Source of the DNA: Pseudomonadales bacterium
GTDB taxonomy: Bacteria > Pseudomonadota > Gammaproteobacteria > Pseudomonadales > DC-out160
Direction: 5' to 3'
Assembly (NCBI GenBank): GCA_019090455.1
Contig: JAHRWA010000076.1
Coordinates: forward strand, 1 to 56,002
DNA: 56,002 nucleotides
The notes under the pieces were generated by a model. The model worked only from the letters and a program-made list of their open reading frames with translations, had not been told where the DNA came from and did no database searches. Position numbers and translations under genes: made by a program. This document shows, in pieces, positions 46,223 to 54,500 of this stretch (position 1 is its first letter; every line of letters begins with the position of its first letter).

Positions 46223-48057
46223 ACATAAACCTCTCCAATTAACTTCTCACGGCATTTAGGAATAACATTGAGACTATGAGTAAAAAATTGCGAACGACAT
46301 TGCCGCCGCTGGACTTTACCACTAGAAGTTGTCGGAATGCTTGATGACTTGACCAGCACTACTTCGGCAGGTGAAATTCCATGAGCGGCCGATACGCTCA
46401 TTTTCACCGACTCAATAGCATTTACCTCATCAATGTATTCTTGCCTTCTTCGTTGTACCTCAACGACAACGATAAGCACCTCGGTGCCATCAACATCAAC
46501 TGAAAACGCCGCAGCCATACCGCCAAAATCAACATTAGCCGAGAGACATGAAAGCTCTATTTCTTGAGGGTAATGATTTTTCCCACTAATGATAATAAGA
46601 TCCTTAGATCTGCCCGTCACATAAAGTTCCCCTGCTTTTAAAAACCCAAGATCCCCGGTACGAAGGTATGTTTTTTCGTTATCAATTAGCTTTGCTTCAA
46701 AGGTTTTATCTGACAATACGGTTTGGTTTTTATACCCACCAGCTACGTGATCACCCGAAACCCATATTTCTCCAATTTCATCAGATCTACACTCCATACC
46801 CAGTGGATTCACATCATCGGTGTTACAGCGCACAATCTTTACTTCACAGTTCTTAACAGGCACCCCACAACTGACAATCTGCTGAGTGTTGCCCCAACTC
46901 GACATAACATCTATATTAAGGGGCGCCCGATCTGCTACAAACCGCAGCTCATCGTTTTTTAATGCTTCAGATTCTAAAACAACATAACTAGGCGACGCAT
47001 CATAGGGGCCTCCCGTTATTATTAAAGTCGACTCTGCCATGCCGTAACAAGGAAAAAGAGATTCCTTTTTTAAGCCATACTCTTTAAAGCTTTCGTAAAA
47101 CCTTTCCAACACCGCCCACCGAACGGGCTCCGCTCCATTATAAGCTACCTGCCAGCTACTGAGATCTAATCCCTGTCGCTGTTTAATTGTAGTTCGTGTG
47201 ACACAAAGGTCATACGCAAAGTTCGGGGCGCCGCTGGTAGTACCTCCATATTTAGCTATCGCTTTTAACCAACGAATAGGTTTAATGACAAATGCAAGTG
47301 GAGCCATCATGACACAATGAACTCCAAGATAAAAAGGTTGCATCAGATTTCCAACTAAGCCCATGTCGTGATACATGGGCAACCAGCCTACAAAAACAGT
47401 ATCTGAAGAATGCCCCATAGACTGCTTTATCATCTCCTGATTACTTATAATATTCCTGTGGGTTACTAATACGCCCTTAGGTTTACCAGTAGATCCGGAA
47501 GTATATTGTATAAAGGCTATATCCTCCGGCCCTATACCTGGATGCCGCCAATCCTTAGCGTCATCAAGCTGACTACTTTCCACCGACACATATTTTGCCT
47601 TTGTGACTAGAGTTTCGCAGGACTCTAACGAAGCAATAGTACTTGAGTCAAAAATCAAAAGTTCCGCGCTTGAATCTTCGCAAATTCCAATAAGCCGTTC
47701 GGAACTTTCATTTCTCTTTAGTGGGTATGCAGGGACTGCAGCGATGCCAGCATATATACAGCCGAAGAACGCGACTACAAAATTCAAACTAGGTTCAACG
47801 ACGATTAGCGCCGTTGGTCTACTCTTGGTCGTATTTTGCAATATCTTTCTATCTACACATAAATCATCTAACGGGCTAAGGCCTATCGTCTTCTGTAAAT
47901 TTATCGCCATCGCTTTAGCACGCTGATCGATTTCAGCAAAGGTATAACGGTCTAGCTCAGTTTCTCCATTTTTTAACCAGGTGATAAATATTTTATCACC
48001 TGATAATTTACTGTGATGCTGTGCGACATCTAGAAATGTCTCTGCGCTATTGAGCAT
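46219..48057 (-). CDS. Fatty acyl-AMP ligase (FAAL)
   Basis: The 612-residue adenylating enzyme has the P-loop YTSGSTGKPKGV (185-196), LPMYHDMGLVG (about 224-234), the adenine site CYGMAEST and the hinge YLRTGDLGFL. LPMYHDMGLVG and the long N-terminal domain are hallmarks of the FAAL family, which makes acyl-adenylates and transfers them to an ACP rather than to CoA. It is the first gene of the operon and overlaps desaturase 1 by four bases. No strong ribosome binding site precedes ATG 48057. It is equivalent in role to JamA and TtuA. Confidence 0.93.
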   Translation of the reverse strand: MLNSAETFLDVAQHHSKLSGDKIFITWLKNGETELDRYTFAEIDQRAKAMAINLQKTIGLSPLDDLCVDRKILQNTTKSRPTALIVVEPSLNFVVAFFGCIYAGIAAVPAYPLKRNESSERLIGICEDSSAELLIFDSSTIASLESCETLVTKAKYVSVESSQLDDAKDWRHPGIGPEDIAFIQYTSGSTGKPKGVLVTHRNIISNQEMIKQSMGHSSDTVFVGWLPMYHDMGLVGNLMQPFYLGVHCVMMAPLAFVIKPIRWLKAIAKYGGTTSGAPNFAYDLCVTRTTIKQRQGLDLSSWQVAYNGAEPVRWAVLERFYESFKEYGLKKESLFPCYGMAESTLIITGGPYDASPSYVVLESEALKNDELRFVADRAPLNIDVMSSWGNTQQIVSCGVPVKNCEVKIVRCNTDDVNPLGMECRSDEIGEIWVSGDHVAGGYKNQTVLSDKTFEAKLIDNEKTYLRTGDLGFLKAGELYVTGRSKDLIIISGKNHYPQEIELSCLSANVDFGGMAAAFSVDVDGTEVLIVVVEVQRRRQEYIDEVNAIESVKMSVSAAHGISPAEVVLVKSSSIPTTSSGKVQRRQCRSQFFTHSLNVIPKCREKLIGEVYV

Positions 48058-48451
48058 TATTGTAACCCGCTGATTTCATGCGTTAGATTATTACAAATTA
48101 TGAATTTCATTCTCGATAGAATAATAGATATTTATTCACGGCATTATACATCCGATATAAACAGAACCTGACACTCGTTATTTTCCTAAGCGGGGTTAAA
48201 ATTAATTTCTGAAGAACTATCTGACCCTAAGCACAAACTGAATCTTACCCTACCTAAAGTCAGCAACGGTTCAGCAACATTACCTAAAAACCAAACCACA
48301 GTCCTCTGGACTCTTAAGGAAAGCGCAACAGTTATACCTCAAACGCACTTCACTCACTATCTATATTGATTATATTTAATAAATAAAATCCACTAATCAT
48401 TTCTTGCGATGAGTACTTTTAATGGTGTGAATCTGAAATAGGTCCCACTAT
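48058..48451. other. Upstream region of the FAAL operon
   Basis: No intact gene is seen. The FAAL promoter should lie here. The sequence is AT-rich and its right part abuts a ketosynthase scrap, so some of it may be decayed PKS sequence that is no longer recognisable. Confidence 0.45.
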
Positions 48452-48714
48452 CACTTCTAAAAATAATCGTTGTTGAGGGTCCATACCTTTTGCTTCATCT
48501 AGTAAAACAACAAAGAAAGGTGCGTCAAACAAATCAGCGTCATGAATAAAATCGCCGGTTTTGGAAATCATTCTTCCAAGTATTTAGGGGGCTTGGTCAT
48601 AGTAAATTTCTTTATTCCAACGATCAATAGGCATTTCTTACAGGGCGTCACCTTTGGTAGACAACTATTCCCAAAATTCCTCAAGGTGATTTACATGCCG
48701 CTCTGATAGTGGCA
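48452..48714 (-). pseudogene. Ketosynthase N-terminal remnant
   Basis: One frame read from 48714 downward gives HLEEFWE, stop, LSTKGDAL, stop, EMPIDRWNKEIYYDQAP, stop, then GRMISKTGDFIHDADLFDAP and GMDPQQRLFLEV. This is the conserved N-terminal stretch of a polyketide ketosynthase (EFWELL, EVPxxRWD, DPQQR). Three in-frame stops and the loss of everything after DPQQRLFLEV, including the active Cys, show it is dead. Its sequence differs from the intact KS at 42553 (for example RMISKTGDFI against KASTKWGAFI), so it derives from another KS. Confidence 0.88.
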
Positions 48715-48874
48715 ATTGGCTCTACGTTCTCCTGTCTAAGAGTTTCGATTGTTGAACGTAGGTCTTCTATTTTTATATACGACCGCTTAAGCAGGCTTTT
48801 TATCTTTCTTGACTTGCCTCTTTCCATAGACTTCCGTTACGGATTGCCAATTTCGGATCCCCGGCCAAAAAAAG

Positions 48875-49387
48875 CTAGCCATCAATAGTTTTCATTGCGG
48901 GCTCAATCAGCGAAATTGAAATTTGTTCACCAAGGGTTGATATAACGGATAGCTTTTTTTGTATAGCTCGATCAGTATTTTCTGAATCAATATATTTTTG
49001 CTGTACATCTATCTTCAGTTCATTTTTCAATGCAGTGGTTGAATCAGAAATAAGATTAGTCTCCAGCATTACCCGTTTTTCGACTTTTTCTTGATCCAAG
49101 GAAGTCATTAGCCCTGAGATTACAGATCCCAATGAGTGGCGAACTAGAGTGCCCCCTCTGCGAATTTTTTCACTTAACGATGAATCCAAAACTGCCACAA
49201 AATAAGTTAAGTTATAGTGTTGCCCCAATTCATCATGTGATGACAATCCGTGCCCTCTCAAGTCAGGTGGAACAACACAATATCCCTCGGACGCCAAATT
49301 CTGTGCTTAGGGTTCCCACGCCAGAGACTGGTCTTGGAAACCGTGCAAACAAACTATGATCCTACCCCGATTTAACAGTTCGAATCG
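48875..49387 (-). pseudogene. Alpha/beta-hydrolase (thioesterase-like) remnant
   Basis: The frame reads RFELLNRGRIIVCLHGFQDQ, then SLAWEP, an in-frame stop, and AQNLASEGYCVVPPDLRGHG. The nucleophile elbow LVRHSLGSVISG still has its Ser but has lost the leading Gly. This is the same kind of hydrolase as the C-terminal domain of the KS-AT-hydrolase protein (IAPDLLGHGLSDH), but with the ancestral HG and Ser residues. The C-terminal His motif is missing. It lies upstream of the KS remnant in the same direction, so the two may come from the junction of two lost PKS genes. Confidence 0.85.
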
Positions 49388-49748
49388 TTACTTAGAATCG
49401 GGGTACAATATGTGACGACTAGATTTCACAGTGCTTTAAAGATAACTTAGCTTCACCAGCAGGTTAAGCGGGCACTTCTTTAAAGTGCTATCGCGTCAAG
49501 GCGGTGCGCACTGTTCGTGATTTCAAAGTAGGGATTCGGAAACAGACTAACTCTTGACATAAATATTAAGTATAGATAGTGTTGATACAATTTTTACCAT
49601 CAACCATATTAAGAAATATTATGTCTGATCTTGCCGCGATTTAACACAACACTCCTTCTCGCATAAACTGGAAACCGTTTCCCAACAACAACTAAACCGG
49701 TGTAGTCGTGGCTGAAAAAAAGAATCTAACCGTAGATAGAAAAAGATT
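49388..49748. other. Intergenic region upstream of AlkB-like gene
   Basis: This 361-base stretch holds no recognisable gene. A TTGACA at 49554-49559 could be a -35 box for the downstream gene, but no good -10 lies at the right distance. The 15-mer TGATCTTGCCGCGAT near 49626 also occurs near 33101, without known meaning. Confidence 0.4.
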
Positions 49749-50837
49749 ATGACCTACACCCAAGGAATTGAAACACCGCTAAAACCCAAGCCTGTCAACA
49801 AATTCCAGTTTATTTGTAGTAACTATCTTAGTTGTTTTACTTTAATAACTTTGTGGGTTGGGGTGGAACTAGGTGGCCTCTGGCATGGGGCAACCACTCT
49901 CTGGTTTTTCATCGTTGTCCCATTATTCGATTACTTTATGAAAAACGATTTAGACAACTTCGACTCAAACAGGCTCAGCAACACAGAAACAATATTGTTA
50001 CAACTTGCTCCAATGGGATACATATTTGGGCATGTGATATTCTTTTTCGTATACGCAACAATTGCCCCTGAGCTTTCAACATCTGAATTAATGCTTGCCA
50101 GCTTATCTTTAGGCGTCTCAGCCACTGCAAACATCGGTGCGGCACATGAACTGATTCATAAAAGGAATGCAATTAGTAAAACCATAGCCCGATTAGGTTT
50201 GCTAATGGTAGGCTACATGCACTTTGAATACTTTCATCTTTTATGTCACCACAAAATAGCGTGCACTAAAGATGATTTCAATGCTGCAAGAAAAGGTCAT
50301 TCAGCCTATCAACACTTGGTACGTAGTTTTAGAGGATCAATACCTTTTTGCTGGAATCATGAAGTAGCTCGCCTAAAAAACAATAATTTAAATTCAATCA
50401 ACATCCACAACAAAGTCTTGTGGTTTGCATTCTTGCCAACTTTACTTTTGATATTGATAACGGCTATTTTCGGAGTTCAAGCCGCCATATTATTCGTAAG
50501 CCAAGCCATCATAAGCGTGGTTACATTAGAGACCGTTTCATACATACAGCATTACGGACTCGAGCGCTCTACTCTTAATAGCGGTCGCTACGAAAAGACG
50601 TCTCTAGCTCACTCCTGGGACTCTTATAACAAGATTTCTAATTTGGCTACTTTCATGATTGGAAGACATTCAAACCACCATATGGATCCCAGGAGAGATT
50701 TTTATAAATTAGAGTCAAATACTGCTTCACCTCAGCTACCATATGGATATACCGTAATGGTAGTGTCGGCTTTCATACCCCCGCTATGGCGCTTGCTAAT
50801 GGACTCCAGAGTTAAGTCGGTTTTACAAAAAACCTGA
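49749..50837 (+). CDS. AlkB-type membrane di-iron hydroxylase
   Basis: The 362-residue protein has about six membrane helices and the His signature of alkane 1-monooxygenases: HELIHK (133-138), HLLCHH (163-168), the QHYGL motif (about 267-271) and RHSNHH (306-311). The second box normally reads EHxxGHH; here the Glu comes earlier, in EYFHLLCHH. The family hydroxylates terminal or near-terminal carbons of alkanes, fatty acids or related chains and needs rubredoxin and a reductase, neither of which is visible in this window. It is transcribed away from the FAAL operon. A tailoring role on the desaturated chain is inferred from location. Confidence 0.87.
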   Translation: MTYTQGIETPLKPKPVNKFQFICSNYLSCFTLITLWVGVELGGLWHGATTLWFFIVVPLFDYFMKNDLDNFDSNRLSNTETILLQLAPMGYIFGHVIFFFVYATIAPELSTSELMLASLSLGVSATANIGAAHELIHKRNAISKTIARLGLLMVGYMHFEYFHLLCHHKIACTKDDFNAARKGHSAYQHLVRSFRGSIPFCWNHEVARLKNNNLNSINIHNKVLWFAFLPTLLLILITAIFGVQAAILFVSQAIISVVTLETVSYIQHYGLERSTLNSGRYEKTSLAHSWDSYNKISNLATFMIGRHSNHHMDPRRDFYKLESNTASPQLPYGYTVMVVSAFIPPLWRLLMDSRVKSVLQKT

Positions 50838-50915
50838 CTGAAAGAATATGCTCTTAGTGTTTGGCAAGCATTCGGGTTTTGTCGCAAATTATATTTCAGC
50901 AAGAAAAAAATACAG

Positions 50916-50949
50916 GCGGTTTTCGATTTACGCAGCTAGAGCGTAAAAC
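50916..50949. repeat. 34-bp dispersed hairpin element, copy 2
   Basis: This copy matches 19165-19198 in 29 of 34 positions. Its core TTACGC-agctaga-GCGTAA is a perfect six-bp stem. It overlaps the 3' end of the IS6 scrap at 50936-51013. Confidence 0.6.
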
Positions 50950-51013
50950 GAGTAATACGTTTTATTCGCCGATGGTCTTGTTCCACAATGTTGTTCAGAT
51001 ATTTGATTGGGAG
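50936..51013 (-). mobile_element. IS6-family transposase C-terminal scrap
   Basis: One frame reads IKYLNNIVEQDHRRIKRITR and ends in a TAG at 50938-50936. KYLNNIVEQDHRxIK is the conserved segment carrying the last catalytic Glu of IS6-family transposases. Only about 25 codons remain. It forms the right-hand counterpart of the N-terminal scrap at 36351-36518 on the same strand. Confidence 0.88.
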
Positions 51014-51023
51014 TTAAGTAGCC

Positions 51024-51410
51024 TCATGTTTTTCTTGGCCGGTTATTTAGGTTATTTACTGCATCTTTAATCCCCTTCCAAGAGACTTTACAAAAATCGA
51101 ATTTCTTTAGGAAAAATTGACGAAGCAACCCATTTGTTTTCTCAATGATGCCTCTTGCCCATGATGAGTACGGGTGTGCAAAATAGGTTTCCGTATCTAG
51201 GGTACGCGTCACTTTTTCATGGAGCACAAATTCCGAACCATTGTCGGAGGTCAGTATTTTTACTTTGTCTTTGTGCCGTTTTATTTCTCGATATATTGTC
51301 GACGGAAATAGATCAAGGGCTTCGGCTACTGCTTTTTGGCTGCTTCCATTTCGTAACGCATTCCATATATAAAATCTTTCTTCTTGGGATAACTGCTGGT
51401 AGGGTTTCAT
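51024..51410 (-). mobile_element. IS30-family transposase with internal deletion
   Basis: The 128-residue frame joins two ends of an IS30 transposase. Residues 1-47 are the N-terminal HTH (YQQLSQEERFYIWNALRNGS and STIYREIKRHKD). Residues about 50-128 are the C-terminal catalytic part (ILTSDNGSEFVLHE, then FAHPYSSWARGIIEKTNGLL and LNNRPRKT). A full protein is over 300 residues, so about 200 residues, including the first catalytic Asp region, are deleted in frame. It is inactive. It sits between the AlkB-like gene and the trans-AT PKS. Confidence 0.88.
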
Positions 51411-51565
51411 CGGTGCTTTTCCTTTGGCTGTTATGAGTGATTATTTCATCTGGAGGAATTGCACTTATCATATGGATTCGCGAATAACATGTTTTCTCCG
51501 GTTATATGGAGATATTTTTAGAAATAATAATGTGTATTATATGCCGTAGAGAAAAAAAATAGATC

Positions 51566-54500
51566 ATGACAACTGCAAAAGTAAGTAGTGATAATCAAGT
51601 AAAAGATAAAGTGTTGTCCCTCGATAGAGGAACTCCCTGTTTGCAAACTTATAGTGAAGAAAAAAATAGCGTTGATTTTATAAGATTTCAACAGGATATT
51701 TTGTTGTGTCAATTACGGATAATGGGTTTTACGCTTGGGGGATCTAACGAGCAGATAAAAGAAATAATATTACCACGATATCTAATGTGGTTTGATGAGG
51801 CAGTTCGAATACTGAATACGGCTGGCTACTCTGATAATAGGACGGTTAGTCCTTTGGGTATTCTTTGGCAACAATGGGCTGATAATAAAAACCGTTGGGC
51901 AAAAACTGATTTGTCAAATCAAGTGCAGCTAGTTGAGTCGACATTGAAAGCGTTACCTGCAATATTAACAGGTTCGGCTTCAATAAAAGATATATTGTTT
52001 CTTAATAAATCAAACGGAAATGTAGCGGAAATATCTGAAAATAGTCTGCAGTCAGATTATTTTAATCAAATTATTGCACAAACTATTGTGGCAAAACTTG
52101 AGTCTGTAAAACTGAATCAGCCTCATCTTCCGCTGCGTATTTTTGAAATAGGTGCGGGTACCGGTGAGACAAGTAAAATAGTGTTGGAAGCGTTAAGGCC
52201 ATATCACGATCGAATTGAAACCTATGTATATACTGATACATCAAAAACATATTTAGCGTATGGAGAGGAGCGCTATAAAAGAGAGAGTCCTTTTTTAACG
52301 ACCACATTGTTCGATGTGGAGAAGCCTCTTTCCAGCCAAAATATTTTATCTGGGACCTACGATATCGTGATCGCAGCGAATATTTTGTATGCTACAAAAA
52401 ATATTAAAAATACTCTGTGTAACGCTAAGGCCCTTTTAAAATGTAATGGAACGCTTCTAATTAATGAGTTAGTGGAAAACCGATTGTTTAATCATTTGAC
52501 ATTTGGTTTGACGGAAGAGTGGTGGCTTCCTGAAGATACCCATTTACGTATAGTTGGATGCCCTATCTTATCAGTGCAGAATTGGAAAACCTTATTATGT
52601 AAGCAAGGTTTCAATAATATTTCATGGCCAGCTGAAAAAACGAAGTCTATGGAACGTCAAATTATTGTTGCACACAGTGACGGTGTTGTAAGGCAGCCCG
52701 TTCTTACTAATACTACCCACCCTACGGATTATTTGAATCCATTAATTCAAAAGGAAAGTTCGACAGAAAAAGTATCGGCTACAGTAGGTTTTAATAAATC
52801 GAATTCAACTAGGACAAAAATTCTTCCTGCGGTGGAGATTACAGATCTAGAAATTGAAGCTAAAGTCACCGATACGATTGTTGAGCAATTATCGAATGCT
52901 TTGAATGTTCCATCTAATGAAATAGGCTTCGACGATTCGTTTATGAATATTGGCGTGGATTCTGCTACGAGCGTGAAAATGGTGGAAACAGTCGCTGCGA
53001 CTTTGGGGGTCGAGCTAGAGATTATAAGCGTTTTTAGCTATACGACAGTGACCACGTTAGCCGATTACATTATCAAAAACTTCCATTCGGACCTGGTAGC
53101 GGAGTTAAATCGAGGCCGTCTGGCGCATAGTGATGAATTGTCGAGTTATCATGAAAACCTCTTAAATAGAAAACGCGTTCCGAATGTAGTTAGTGAAGGT
53201 GATGTAAGTGGTTCTTCAGAATCGAGCTTAAATAAAATAACTCCACAAACATTCCAAAACACTAACTCGCTAAAGCATAAGAGCGGAGTAAGTCACACTG
53301 ATAAGATTGCTGTTATCGGTATGAGTGGTCGTTTTGGCCGATCAGACGATGTCTCTGAACTCTGGGACACTCTGGCGAAAGGTGAAGACATTATTGAAGA
53401 GGTTAGTCGCTGGGATCTGGGGACTTATGATAAAAGGTTTAGTGACGGCACAGAAGGCTTTTGTCGGTACGGCAGCGCTCTAAATGATATAGATACATTT
53501 GATCCCTTGTTTTTTAATATATCCGGATTAGAAGCAACCTATATGGATCCACAGCAACGCGTCTTTATGGAGGAGACTTGGAAAGCCTTGGAAGATGCAG
53601 GGCTTGTTGTAGTGGAACAAGTCACCACCCGGTGGGGTATTTACGTAGGATGTAGTGCCGTAGATTATGAGCAGCTTATTCAGAATGCTGGCTTGGAACC
53701 ACCCGCACAAGCGTTCTGGGGCAACGCAGGTTCGGTCTTAGCGGCAAGAATTGCTTATTACCTCGATCTTAAGGGGCCTGCTATATCGATAGACACAGCC
53801 TGTTCGAGTTCTCTGGTGGCGATGCATTTGGCTTGTCAAAGTTTATGGATGGGAGAAAATAGTTTAGCAATAGCTGGGGGGGTTTTCATAACAACAACTC
53901 CGGCGTTTTATTTGTCTGCGGGTCGAGCGGGTATGCTTTCGGCGAAAGGGCACTGTCATGCGTTCGATAGTCGAGCAGACGGTTTTGTTCCCGGCGAGGG
54001 AGTGGGTGTGGTGGTGCTAAAGCGTTTAGCTGATGCGCTTGCGGATCGGGATCATATTCACGGGGTAATACGTGGATCGGGAATCAATCAAGACGGCGCG
54101 AGCAATGGTATTACCGCCCCGAGCGCAAAATCACAAGAGCTCTTAGAGCGAGAGGTTTACGACAACTTTCATATCGATCCGGCGGAGATTCAGTACGTGG
54201 AAGCACATGGGACGGGAACAGTCTTAGGCGACCCGATAGAATACCAAGCTTTAACCCGTGCTTTTAGAAAGGACACAGATAAAAAAGCCTATTGTGCAAT
54301 TGGATCGATTAAAAGCAACCTAGGCCATACTGCTACAGCAGCCGGAGTTGCGGGTGTAATAAAGGTTTTGTTATCGCTGCGACACAAACAAATTCCCGCC
54401 TCCCTGCATTATGAAACGGGTAACCCGGCGATTAATTTTGAGGAGAGTCCTTTTTACGTTAATACTCATTTAAAGGCTTGGGAGGTCGCGCCGAACAAAA

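Noticed and set aside
48875..49297. Intact 140-residue hydrolase
   Set aside because: Homology continues upstream through an in-frame stop and the C-terminal His motif is missing, so it is a remnant.
49554..49582. Promoter for the AlkB-like gene (TTGACA)
   Set aside because: The hexamer at 17-bp spacing is TAGTGT, only 3 of 6 to the -10 consensus, and a better TATAGA is too close.
51024..51410. Small intact IS30-type transposase
   Set aside because: The HTH and the C-terminal catalytic part are joined with about 200 residues missing, so it cannot transpose.
50861..51436. Plus-strand frames at 50861-51070 and 51155-51436
   Set aside because: They are antisense to the IS6 and IS30 fragments and have no domain.
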